In this document: piece by piece, positions 32,515 through 44,331 of the stretch
Position numbering within the stretch: position 1 is the stretch's first letter
How the letters are laid out: each line of letters starts with the position of its first letter
NCBI GenBank assembly: GCA_910574455.1
Contig: CAJSYZ010000002.1
Location: forward strand, 3,745,671 to 3,809,670
Origin: Trichaptum fuscoviolaceum
Lineage: Eukaryota; Basidiomycota; Agaricomycetes; Hymenochaetales; Trichaptaceae
Direction: 5' to 3'
DNA length: 64,000 nucleotides
The notes under the pieces: model-generated
The model's database searches: none
What the model was told of the DNA's origin: nothing
Seen by the model: the letters and a program-made list of their open reading frames with translations, nothing else
Program-made: the position numbers and the translations under genes

Positions 32515-34295
32515 TTAAACATGTTCTCCATATTCCGGGGGAGGGGAAAGCATATCTTCCCTCGAAAGACCACCAAATTGTTGTGCAATTCGTTCTGCCA
32601 CAACATTCGCTATTCGATCGACAGCCGAATCATCTCTTGAACCAGGGAGGTCATAAGGTGTCTGTTGCGGCGGCCTTTGAGATCGATCCAGTGGCGGTGA
32701 CACGGGCTGGGCATGAAGCTTTTCGTGGAAACGAGAGCCAGCAGGTTCGATGATACCTAATGGAGATGTCGGGCTTTGGCTCGGCAATAGCTGTGTGCTT
32801 GTTGGAAGCACAAAGGTCGGCGCAGCTGTGTAGCTTTCTGTTTCCGCACCTGTGTTTCCGGAAATGAGTCCGGGACTAAGAGGCTTCCGTGATACCAAAG
32901 TAACATCTCCAACACGCGTAGAGCCCGCCGTAACCTCTCGGACTTCCCGATTTTCATCGGCTGAGTCGAGAAGTTCGTTATGCCTTGGAATTAAGTGTAA
33001 GGAGGCCTGTTTGCGTCGGTTCAAGAAGAGGTGTAATAAACCGAGCAGAATCGCTGTCCCCACTAACGTTGCTATAACTGCACCAGCAATTGCTCCTTTG
33101 GACACGCCATGCCTTGATGTGACACTTGAGTAATGCTGTAGTCCAGTGAACACCATAGAAACGACGTAAACTTACGAAGGAGTAGAACTAGGCACCGTAC
33201 CAGCAGTCCCATTTTGCTCCACAGATGTAGTTGCAAAGTGGAAAGCCGTGATGGAGTTTAATGCAAGGTTCATACCACCCGAGCCGGTATTTGTGATATT
33301 GAGCGTGTGAGTTGTCGTCTCGTCTAATCCATCCTGGTAAAACAGCACGGCGTCTGGTACAATCCAGGAGTTGCTGGCGTTGAAACCGGTATAGTGCTGT
33401 CCATTCAGCGTCTGATTGAATGTTCGGATTTTTGAGACGATGAAATAGAGAAGATATCAGGAAATACTAGGTAACTTAAAGTTGCTCACTCACTACTTCA
33501 TAAGTCCACCAACCCCAATTACTTTCGCCTCGCAATTCCACAGCTCTACCGGTGAAGTTTAGCCAAGCTGACGCTTCAAAAACATTGGTTTGTTGATATG
33601 CCGACGGATCCTGTCTTGATGGTATTTGTGGGTCATTTTGAGTTTGCCAGGCCCCTGGTGTGTAACTTATGACGGATACGTTTTGGTTGTTAATCTTTTC
33701 TGCTAGAGGAGAGCTTCGTCTATGACCATGAGTCATGCCTGATTATAGTCATAGTCATAGGAGGTAACTCACTGTCCGGAAGCAAGAGAAAAGAGTATCG
33801 CTTTATCGAACTGAAGCATGCCACCTTCGTCGTTTTCAGCAACGGTCATTGACACGTTGTGAAGCCCAGAATCAAGACCATTTTCGTTGAACAACATATT
33901 GAATGGCGGAGAGCCGTTGGGTCTAAGGACTCCATCCAATACAACTTGATAAGAGCAGTTGGCAGAACCAATCAAGCTAATGCCAACGCCTTCGAGCCTG
34001 TTAAGCGTCCATCAAAATAAGAATAAACATTTGCAATCATACCAAAGAATGAGAGCGAAAGACGAGCTCCAGAAAATGACGAGAGGTGAAACGAATCCCC
34101 TGAGCTGGCTTCTCCAAACTCATGGTTGAAGCCACTTCCTGAGTACCACGTCTGCCAACCACCGGTAAGATTTCCGTCGGCTTGACGATGACCAGTTAGT
34201 AGATCTCCAAAGCAAATTGGAAGAACTAACAATATGGTTCATAATTGATGATTGGGCTTGTATCTTCCAGTGTATAATTCCACGTTGTAGACATT
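32515..34295 (-). CDS. Single-pass membrane protein with two extracellular beta-rich domains, paralogue B
   Basis: Same architecture as its neighbour. STTWNYTLEDTSPIINYEPY opens the first module, then GGWQTWYSGSGFNHEFGEAS, GDSFHLSSFSGARLSLSFFG, NCSYQVVLDGV and NENGLDSGLHNVSMTVAEND. The second module contains YTPGAWQ, SAWLNFTGRAVELRGESNWG and later the LNGQHYTGFNASNS region. One TM helix (KGAIAGAVIATLVGTAILLG) is followed by FLNRRKQ and a Ser/Pro-rich tail with VDRIANVVAERIAQQFGG, ending PPPEYGEHV. Paralogue A has VDRILELVVQRIDG in the same place, so the tail motif is conserved. The start at 34295 (MSTTWN) is a minimal choice; a signal-peptide exon may lie upstream. About six introns. Function unknown. 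Confidence 0.72.
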
Positions 34296-35063
34296 CTCCT
34301 CCCTTGACGTAGAACAAGGCTGTATGAAAGCCCAGAACGGCGCGAGACTGAACTAGTGAGGATAGAACTCAGGCCGTGCAAGAAGGACTATGTACAACTT
34401 TCAGTCAGCTAGCATCGGGTTCTCATAAAGAGCGACCTCCGCTCCCCACTGGCAGAGGAGGATCAATGAACGATAGAAGGAAGGCCGACTCCCGAATTTA
34501 ATTAGGGCAGAAGCGACAAAGGGATGGGCGGCTATTGATCATTTTCAATAGAACGAGATGCTACTGGACCGCCGGCTTCGTGTCTTCAAAAATGGACGCT
34601 GTATGTTGATCAATGTTTAGATGCGAGGGTAGCGTCGGTAGCAAGACAATTCAAAAGAGACAGAAACATGGCCATCATTGGTATGATCGTCGCGAAGATT
34701 GTGATGAGCCAATGCCTGGAGATTTTACAAGGAGACATGTACGTTCTCACAAGTTGCTTTCCAGCGTTCGAAGTGTAGCTGGTACGAGCGGCGAATCATG
34801 TCACAATGATTGCGGAGGACGAGACTTCACTGCCAGTGGCCCGCAGTTGAAGTTGAACTTTGAAGCATGTACTTGTATCTCAAACTTAGAATTACGTAAC
34901 TATAAAATCCAAGTTCAGGGAAGGCTGTGCAGCCTGCCAGGTCCGAGTCCGACGCTTCAACTCCAGCTTCAGCCTGCCTACGAGAAACTCGATTGCTCTA
35001 TTCTTGTGAAGTGTTGGACTTGGTTGGATTCTTGGAATCCAATCATAGTCTCCCTTGAACATC
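34296..35063. other. Divergent intergenic region between paralogue B and SKI2
   Basis: 768 bp between two divergent genes. It must hold both promoters and perhaps the signal-peptide exon of paralogue B. A 155-codon plus-strand frame (34613-35080) overlaps the SKI2 start in another frame and shows no recognisable protein features. Confidence 0.45.
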
Positions 35064-38000
35064 ATGGAAGGAAAAAATGATCGTTCAGAAGCCATCGGCA
35101 ATCTAGTCAACACCTGTAGTTCTACAACACCAAAGGACATCCTCAAGAAATTGCACTTAGACGGTCTACCTTCAAAGGAAGAGGTTTACAGGGACATTGA
35201 AGAGAGCTTGCTTCTTCCGAAGACACGAATGCCTGACCACTGGCTTCCGACATATCAGATGTGAGCTTGGCGACCTTACATGAGAGTGCATTTGAGTGAT
35301 CTTCTGCGTCAGTCATTGGGAACATAAACTTGAAATCCCATCGCTTCTGTCTTTGGCACCTTCACCTCCTACTTCCACCCTATCATTTGTCCGGTCAGGG
35401 CTAGATGGACATGTCACGGGCTATGTTGAGGTAGGTTCCTGACCTTTTGAGCGTTAGAGGAGCGAGCGATGAATCCAAGGCTCTAGACGCCCGTAGTGCA
35501 GCAAGGAACCGGTCTGACTTCTACCTCTCTCGAACGTGCACCGGCTCCCATTCAAAGCTTTGTTAGAGGCAAGTCTAGCCATGTGCCATTTTGGCCCGGA
35601 GGTCTCGACGAGGTCTTGTTACCCTCAAGTTCGGGAAGCTCGTCGGGCTTTCGAGGATTACGCACTGTACCTCCAGGATTTAGCAGAGGTTTGCGCATTG
35701 GTGATGGTGAATATGAAAATGCAGACTTTGCGGCATTAGAGGGAACAGGTGAAACTGAAGATAAGCAAATTTTGGAGGTAAATGCCAATGCGTTCTTTAA
35801 GTAACTTCTCTAATGAACATTAACACTAGGAAGCCGGCAGGCTAGTCGGCAGTGAGGAAGACAAAGAATTTGAAGTCTTACCAGGATCATCAGAAATCGA
35901 TGAACTATTGCCGACGTCGGTAAGCCCTAGCTGCTTTCAGCCTTTGTTTTCGGTATATGACACTCAGACACCTCCAGCGATCGTACCTCAAGCCAGTAAT
36001 GAAACCAGCTAAAACCCTGAAGCGACCTACCTTACAGAAACGAGAATGGGCGCATGTTGTGGACGTTAGAAAACCTATGACGAATTTCCATGAACTGGTT
36101 CCGGAGATGGCACACAAGGTATTTAAGAGATTAATACACCGCACTTTACACAGATGCTAACGGAAATGCAATGAATCGATAGTATCCTTTCGAACTAGAT
36201 ACGTTCCAGAAAGAGGCGGTCTACCACCTTGAGATGGGCGATTCAGTCTTTGTAGCCGCTCATACTTCTGCCGGAAAGACCGTGGTAGCTGAATATGCCA
36301 TTGCCCTTGCTTCGAAACACATGACAAGGTGAGCGATACTCTCATCTATCAATATGTGATATGTATTCTAATGTTTCACTTCCATCGTACTTCATAGAGC
36401 AATATATACATCGCCGATAAAAGCTTTGTCAAATCAGAAATTTCGAGATTTCAAGCAGACGTTTTCTTCATCTTCTGTGGGCATACTTACCGGCGACGTT
36501 CAGATCAATCCAGAAGCGAACTGTCTGATCATGACGACAGAAATTCTTCGAAGCATGCTCTACAAAGGCGCTGATCTGATTCGTGATGTCGAATTTGTCA
36601 TTTTCGACGAGGTTCACTATGTAAACGATGCCGAGGTGAGAACTGAGTTCCGTGTAACCAGCTCGCTCACAGCATGACACCTTACAGCGAGGCGTGGTCT
36701 GGGAAGAGGTCATCATCATGCTTCCGGAGCATGTCAGCATAATCTTGTTGTCGGCTACGGTTCCGAACACCAAGGAGTTTGCGGATTGGGTAGGGTAAGT
36801 AAGAGTTATAGGCTTTTTGACCATATTGTGACAGTTATGCAGGCGGACAAAGAAGAAAGACATCTACGTGATTTCGACACCGACTCGACCTGTCCCATTA
36901 GAGCATTATCTTTATGCGGGACGAGAAACTTTCAAAATCGTAGATGCGCGGGGACAATTTCTCGGTCAAGGGTGCGTCATGGGCGTCTGTTCCACGGTAT
37001 GTATACCAACATGTCTTTCAGATACAAAGACGCCGGTGAGGCGCTTCGGCGGAAACAAGATAAGGAGCGCGAAGCAGCCGGATTGCCTCCTGTTCAACGA
37101 TTGGGCGCGCGCGCAGCTGCTCAGCGGGGAGGACGAGGTGCCGGTCCCCCCGTTCGTGGTCGTGGAGGCGGGGCGCCTTCGTTTTCACGCGGTGGAGCAC
37201 CAGGCGGCCCGCGGACTTTTCACCAAACAGACAAGAATCTATATGTCCATCTCCTTGGGCATCTTCGCAAAAAGAATCTCCTTCCTGTTGTCGTTTTCAC
37301 TTTCTCGAAGAAGAGATGCGAAGAGAACGCCGGGACCCTAACAAACCAGGACCTTTGTACTTCTGGAGAGAAGAGTGAGGTGCATGTTACGATTGAGAAG
37401 GCTTTGTCGCGCCTCAAAGGTATCTGGTTATATCTCCGAGCGTGATGAATGGCGGAACTCATCGCATACCAAAAGGTTCCGACAGAAAACTTCCTCAAAT
37501 AAGTCGGATGAAGGATCTCCTTTCAAGGGGCATCGGCGTTCACCACGGCGGCCTTCTCCCGATTGTCAAAGAGGTTCGGATAACTTACGAATTCCCGTAC
37601 TCGTCTGACGCTCCCCTTAGGTTGTGGAAATTCTATTCGCACGCGGACTTGTAAAAGTGCTGTTCGCAACTGAAACGTTTGCAATGGTGTGTGACGTCAG
37701 GCAGTAAATGCAGCTCAACGAAGTGTTAATGCATGTTCAGGGCGTAAATATGCCGGCAAAATGCGTAGTTTTCTCTGGGATAAGGAAGCATGATGGCCGT
37801 AGCTTCCGAACTCTGGAACCCGGTGAATACACTCAAATGGCAGGCCGTGCTGGTCGCCGTGGTTTAGACACGACTGGGACGGTGATCATTGTCTCAGGAG
37901 AGGAACTTCCAGATGTGAGATAGCGCACCTATATACAGATTAATGAACTGACATGAGACTAGACACCAACTCTTCACAATATGATGTTAGGAACGCCAAC

Positions 38001-40131
38001 GAAGTTGTCATCACAGTTCCGCCTGACCTACAACATGATCTTAAACCTTCTCCGAGTTGAAGCGCTGAAAGTTGAGGAGATGATCAAGCGAAGTTTCTCG
38101 GAGAATGCATCTCAGAAACTCCTTCCCGACCAGCAGAAGAAAGTTCTCGAGGTACGCGTTGTCCTCGGCGTCAGTAATTAATTTGACTTATTGACCCCTT
38201 ATAGAACGAAAAAAAACTCTCGTCATTGCCAAAGCTTGAATGCGAGATTTGCTCACCGGACATTAGGCTGCTTTACGAAATTTCTGCTCAAATCATTGAT
38301 CTAAACCTGATGCTTCTGACAATGGCCGCTGACCATCCGCAAGGTATCAAGTCCTTAGGCGCCGGACGTGTTGTCATTCTGCGTGACGATGTATGTTTGT
38401 GTGCTTTGTGTGCTATGTAGTTTCCTGATGTGTGTTTTCTTTGGTGCTGGTTTACTTGCAGCATTTCCGGAACAATGCGGCAATACTGCTGAAACCTGGG
38501 CCTGTGCAAGAGAAAATGAAGACATATATCATTCTAGCTTTAAGCGATGTGGAGACAAAATCTCGAAAACTAAGTAAGCTGCTTTGCTCGTTATTCGTTC
38601 CACTCCTTGCTTCTTACGTCTCTGTTTTTGCGAGACATCGACGCCCAGAATGTGCCTCCTGTTTGGCCCCCCGACCCCGCGTCACTTCTTATCAATGATT
38701 TTGTCTATGAGGTGGCGTGTGTGCCACTGTCTAGCATTGCGCTAGTCACAAACAAGATCGTGAAGGTTAGATCACCAATCAACCGTACCTATGCCTATAC
38801 TAATGGTGCTATTTTCTCAGCTCGACGTGAATGATATTGTTGAACGACATAAGATTACGCCTATGAAGCAGGCGGTAAGTCATCTGGACGAAATCATCCG
38901 GGAATGGATCTCGCTAGACCAGATTCCTGAAGTCGAGTGGAGCCGTATGCGTGCCCTTGAGTTCCAAGAGGCGTTACGCTCTCGAAATGAACTGGCTAAA
39001 CAGTTGGACGGCAAGAGTTGCCTCGAATGTACACAGTTCAAGGATCACGTCAGCTCCTAACTCCTTTACGTTGAGATATTAACACTGAATTGTTTTACAC
39101 ACTCTCCATTAGTATGCGATCCTCCATGGCGAGATGCTCTTACGGACGAATATCGAGTTCCTTAAACTAGCTATTTCAGACCAGAACTTGGAGCTTATCC
39201 CCGATTACGAACAGCGCATAGGTGTCCTTCAGGAACTAAAATTCATTGATGCGAACTCGACCGTATTACTGAAAGGGCGCGTTGCTTGTGAGGTTAGTGG
39301 CTCATTGCACCTATCAATCGGGGCCACGGATCTCATTCATGGTTGTTATCAATGCAGGTCAATTCAGCCGATGAGCTCATTTTAACAGAGCTCATTCTGG
39401 AGAATAAGCTCGCAACGTTTGAGCCCGAAGAGGTTGTGGCGCTTCTTTCATGCTTTGTTTTCCAAGAGAAGACCGATGTTGAGCCTGTCATCCCGCCTAA
39501 ATTGGAAGAGGGACGAGATGCGATTCTTGAGATAGCGGCGAAAGTCGGCGCAGTGCAGGACAGATTTGGCGTCCAGAACATTGACGCCGAGTCGAAGCTC
39601 AAATTTGGGTTAGTAGAGGCTGTATACGAGTGGGCCAAAGGCATGGTATGTGTCCGGTCTTTTTCCGTCTCTATATGTTACTCATAAAGTAACTTTGAAC
39701 TGCATTTCATCTCAACTGATGGACAACCTCGACATCTGACCCTCTATGGACGCCGCAACTCCTGTTATCTACGCCGCACGCTGGGGCATATCTGCGCATA
39801 AGCCATTCGAGCAAATAACGAGCTTGACCGACGTTGCGGAGGGGACGATCGTGCGCGTCATCACGCGTTTGGACGAGACGTGTCGCGAGGTGCGCGACGC
39901 AGCTCGTGTCATCGGCGACGCGAGCCTCATGAAGAAGATGGAGGAGGCTCAGATCAAGATAAAACGCGACAGTGAGTCTGTGTCTCATGTTTCATAATCA
40001 CATTCGTCATTTGTCTTCCTTATCGTTGTGTCCCTGCATTTGGTCCGTCCCGCATACCATACTAACATACTTCCGTCCCACGTGTCTGATCGCCTCCGAC
40101 AGTTGTATTCGCAGCGAGTCTGTACTTTTAG
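35064..40131 (+). CDS. SKI2: Ski2 DExH RNA helicase of the cytosolic exosome cofactor (Ski complex)
   Basis: The ATPase that feeds mRNA into the cytoplasmic 3'-5' exosome. Exon 1 gives [20 protein letters not shown] to [17 protein letters not shown], a Ski2-specific phrase. RecA1: [20 protein letters not shown] (motif I), [17 protein letters not shown] (Ia), [24 protein letters not shown] in [13 protein letters not shown] (II), [17 protein letters not shown] (III). A Gly/Arg-rich RGG linker (37080-37215) precedes [20 protein letters not shown]. RecA2: [61 protein letters not shown] and [12 protein letters not shown] (VI). The insertion arch ([20 protein letters not shown] onward) and helical C-terminus follow, ending [10 protein letters not shown] across a last intron. 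Roughly 15 or more introns; family length about 1,200. Confidence 0.93.
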
Positions 40132-41522
40132 TGGAGCCTCGAAATATGCGGATGGATAAATTGTATTTTCGTACCGAATACGACGTTGTGCATGCAACAG
40201 GCGATGCCACAAAGCTCATCTCCCTGGAAACCTTCGTATTGAGGAGCTTGCTCTACAGACAGATACAATGCTAAAACGCTAACCGGGCTGGTAACGCACC
40301 GAGTTTGATTGGATATACGAGCATGATATTTCCGCTCGGAAGCAAACATGTTCCTTACCAAATGCCAAACTGGCGTCAGATTGGATGGAGTTTCGTTTTA
40401 GCTGTCGGATCCTGCCGGAAAGTTGTAGTGCCTAGCAATATTCGCTCTGGAAAAGAGAATTGTCGGAATAGCGACCATGAAGATGTCGTATCTTGACTTC
40501 CGATGAGATAGTACAAAGAGATAGAGCAAGATTCATTTCCGACAGTACCGGAAAAGTAGATATGAGTCGGGTACTGTGCACTGTGCTAACCACGAGTGCA
40601 CTGGATTCAAGTCCTATGACTGCCTTGCGGAAGGAGCAAGTTGGCGGTGAGGTCTTATCGTCGCCCGCAGGCGCTCCAAGACGCTGCAAAGACAGGCTTG
40701 GGCCCTACACGGGTGGTATCCGTAAATAGAGAGCCTCTTAGATAGCCAAGTTTGTGGGTAAGAATAGGATCAAGGCGAACATGATGGGCTGTTGCATGTG
40801 AAGATAACATCAACTCAAGCCGACCAACGGGATGATGGGCTTGCGTGGGCTAATCAGATGCGGGCGACTCAGGCGAGAGCTATGTATAGGAGAATGCGAA
40901 CAGCGAGCTGGCCTCGCGGTCGGAGGGGTGTCTCGAGAACGCCTCGAGGCGCGGGGATAGGGGCCAGTGTTGGCTGCTGCAGCGCAATCCCACCAAACGG
41001 ATGAGATGGAGAGACTCTGGATACCGGTTACTGGTGACACGCAGCGCAGGACGCTAATGTCGGCAAATCCAAAGCAAGTTTACTGCGGCCGGGGAAACGC
41101 TGGCATTACGATGGCTGCAGAGCGAAGGGGACAAGCGTAGTCGTCGTCGATGTTATTTGCGGAAGAGAGGAGCATTACATAGTATTTGCTTGAAGCCATT
41201 GATTAAAACAGAAGAGAGTGCGAGAAGGAGAAAGCGCCGGCGGGTGACTGTAGCAGTAGTTAAGGAGAGCAGGCAACGGCGCCCAGGCGGTCGTCGTCGT
41301 CGTCGTCGTCGCCAACACAGCGAGCAAGGTTGTATGCCGAGGATATTTGTTGAGCACACGTCAGACGTTGAGTTGGAGAACAGCCTCGAGGAGGGATTTC
41401 ATTTGCGGAATTGCGCGTGGTCCAAGCTCCCGGGCTGATATCAATAACCATATCTTGCCTTCCCTCTTTCCCACTTACCTCTTCGTTCTCCCTTTGCCTC
41501 CTTCCCCCCTCCGTCGCCGGCC
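40132..41522. other. 1.4-kb intergenic region without a recognisable gene
   Basis: It holds the SKI2 3' end and the promoter of the next gene. A trinucleotide run (TCG)7 lies at about 41291-41311. Open frames on both strands (for example 41157-41438) are Arg- or Thr-rich translations of low-complexity DNA. A pyrimidine-rich tract (about 41457-41520) directly precedes the next start codon. Confidence 0.5.
41291..41311 (+). repeat. (TCG)7 microsatellite
   Basis: Seven uninterrupted TCG units, visible directly in the sequence. Confidence 0.85.
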
Positions 41523-43818
41523 ATGCTCATGGTCCACCCGCCGCCGCGCCATCAGCGGCAGCCCCGACGCCTGCCTGTCGTCGACCGTGGCAGAAGCAGA
41601 GACATATCGCCTGTGGCACTCGCTCGCCGCGCGTCTGAGGAACGCCGCATAGCTCAAAGACGCGCTCTTGTGACCGCAATCCGTGTTCAAGATGCTTCAT
41701 CAATGTCTGCCATTCGACCCCCAAACACATCATCGAAGTCCGACATTGAAACTCGATCAAGCACCGAATCCACATCATCTCCAGCCGCGTCATGCAGCAA
41801 CAACCGACATCGACTACCTAACGACGTGGCCACAGAAAGCCAGTCAGTGGCCAACGCGCCGCTGACTGCTACCCATTATCCTCAGTCGAGCAGGGTATCC
41901 CATGACTCACCACCAATTCCCTCTAACGCCCCATCTTCGTCCACTGCCTCCAGTGCTCCCCGGGCCCGAGGCTATGCATTCGATCTGTACTCGGAACCAG
42001 ATGATAGCTCTGAAGATAGCTCAATGCCTCCCCGATCCCTTCAGGAGCAAATGCAGGAGGCATATGCCGCGGAGAACATGCAACTTGCTCGTATTCTATA
42101 TCTCAAGATACAAGGTATAGAAGTGACATCCGACAATGACCCACGAATAGCCCAAGTACGCGATGAAGACTTCGTATTTGTTCCCGGCGGACGCCTTGAG
42201 CTGGACGATGAATCATTGGCTGTCTGGCAAGAAGCGCAAAGGTCACAGGCAGCAAAAGCCGCAGACTGCAAGCCACCTTCTGTGCCTTCGCGTTCACATC
42301 GGTCGTCAGAGAAGGAAATGGCTTGGGAAGCTGAGGTCGAACGTGTTATATCTGCAAAGGCACTTGCTAGGCGGATGCGAGATGAAACCGTGCTTAATCT
42401 GCAATGGCACAAACTTGAGATTAACACAAAGGGTCGTTCCCAACCTATACGATCTCGTCGGGCAAACATCTCTGGCCGACCGTGCTCGGTGAGTGCCGCA
42501 CATCAAGACCGTTCTACTCTGCACATTTACTGATGCCTTATCGCAGCTTATTGAGTCATTCTCCTCTCCGTCGTCATCCCCTTCGTCTTCGACAAGCCAT
42601 AAGATGTGTGGATTGTCGTCATCATTACCTTCTGGCCGATCGAAATTAACTCTCTCATCTGCAACAAACGTTTCATTCAAGGAAGTTGCCTACCGTATGC
42701 AGGGATCCCTCTTTCCGGACGACGAGCCGGAGGCCCGCTGCATGCGCCCAAGATCGTCATCACAAGAAAAGTTGTTCAGATCGCTTCTCGCAGATGTACA
42801 CAGGGAAGGCTTGCAAAGGAAGGGCACAGCTAACAAAGGAAAGCAACCTGACTATACTAGGAACTGGGTGGCGGACCGTCTCGTGCGTACTTCCACGATA
42901 TCAAGCACGAGCTGCCTCGCGTGTTCCGCGGATACTACAGCTTCAATATCTCGCACGAATTCTTGGGCATCGTGCACGAGTAGCGGATCTATCTCGACAC
43001 TGGTCACCTCCCCTCCCAACTCCCCTAATTGTGATAAGGTGCCTCTTCCTCCACTAATTGATGACATAAACTTTCGCCAGAAGGTTATACACTCGTGTCG
43101 CCAACTCCGGAAGAGTAAATTGACTCCTGTCCCGCTATCCAAATCACCCCTTCTTTGGAACGATTCGGATGGTCTGGAATTGCGTGTTGCATCGACGTGT
43201 GACTCCTCTCAAGACCAGCGAGGGGTACAAGGGACGAATGTGGTGCTTGCGCGCATGAAGCGGTCATTCTCTAGCCTGCTTGACCTTGCGAACAAAGTTC
43301 AGCTATCGTACATTCGAACCATCCAGTTTTCGGTGCCGTTGCCTTTAGATTCAAGTCTCCTATCTGCGCCGCAGGGCGCAACTAATACTCGCAGTACACG
43401 GAAGACATTGTCATCAAAGCCCTTGGGTTATCGTGCCTGCCCGTCCGAAGTTCAGAAATTTGCACCTTACCTAGATCGGAGGCCTATCCGCGAACTGAAC
43501 TTCGCCTCGGAGACTAACATTCCTCTCGTGGAATTCAATCCCGAGCACAGTGTTCCTCGCGTTTTCTCCCCGCTCGCGTTCATCCCTCCGTCGCCTCTCC
43601 GCCCACGCCATCAATTGTGCACACCTGAGTGGCGTTTACGGCCCGTCGCAAATCCCGTGACCCTGCGTCTAAAAGCTTTGTCGAATAGGTTGTACGAGCG
43701 CGGCATTGCTTGGGAGGGCCGGGCACACACGGGCAGTCTGGGCTGCGGTCGCGAACGACTGACAGGTGTCGCCTTCGAAGGACTAGGCGGAAGCCGCCTT
43801 GCTTTTGAGGCTAAATAG
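41523..43818 (+). CDS. Serine-rich protein of unknown function
   Basis: Two exons joined by one intron (about 42490-42547: donor GTGAGTGCC, acceptor CGCAG), giving roughly 745 residues. The start at 41523 follows a pyrimidine tract. I do not recognise the family. Most of the protein is Ser/Pro/Arg-rich and likely disordered. Three islands look structured: GYAFDLYSEPDDSS with QEAYAAENMQLARILYLKIQ (about residues 160-210); RDEDFVFVPGGRLELDDESL with EAEVERVISAKALARRMRDE; and the C-terminal TPEWRLRPVANPVTLRLKAL with RLYERGIAWEGRAHTGSLGC. The Tyr/Leu-rich helix QLARILYLKIQGIEV could be an interaction helix. The long single-frame exons and retained reading frame argue that it is a real gene. No role is proposed. 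Confidence 0.72.
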
Positions 43819-44331
43819 CCTGTCTGACCATACGTCTTCACCGTACAACTCTACAAATGCTACCTTACACTCTAACCTTATATTCAAACGCACATTACTT
43901 GTTTCGTTCTTTCATCGTCTGCGCTGTTCTTCTTAATACCCTGCACCCTTGCGCAAATTGTCTTTTTACGCTGTATAACCTGGTCCCTTTCTTCCTACAC
44001 CATTACTTCGATGCAATCTGTGCTTCAGATGCCAATGGTTTCTGCATTTATTGTTATATGTCGATTCCTCATTCCACTTCATTGTACATCTATGTTTGTA
44101 GCATTACATCCTGCTCGCAATTGCTGTGTGATAAATCTCACATTTACTCTACATAATACATTAATCTAATAGACTTCCTCAGTTTTCTTTCTTTGTGATA
44201 CAACGCGTTATTATTAGTGCCAGTGGGTTATGGTTGCCTATTTGGGAAATAGAGTTTGCCTCCGAAATGACATTAGAGAAATTTTGTATGTCTTGTGAAG
44301 ACCTTCTCTTTCCTCCGTTAAACTTTAAGAA
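43819..44331. other. Intergenic between the Ser-rich gene and LTV1
   Basis: 513 bp of T-rich DNA consistent with a 3' untranslated region followed by the LTV1 promoter. A 99-codon open frame (43857-44156) is rich in Cys, Tyr and Phe from the T-rich composition and is not credible. Confidence 0.5.

Noticed and set aside
34613..35080. 155-codon frame before SKI2
   Set aside because: It overlaps the SKI2 start in another frame and has an incoherent composition (many Cys and His with no motif).
40585..40630. tRNA-like T-arm GGATTCAAGTCC
   Set aside because: No matching acceptor, D or anticodon stems could be built around it.
41157..41438. Arg-rich 93-codon frame
   Set aside because: The Arg run is a translation of the (TCG)7 microsatellite and its surroundings; the reverse strand is equally open.
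43857..44156. 99-codon Cys/Tyr/Phe-rich frame
   Set aside because: Typical of T-rich 3' untranslated DNA.
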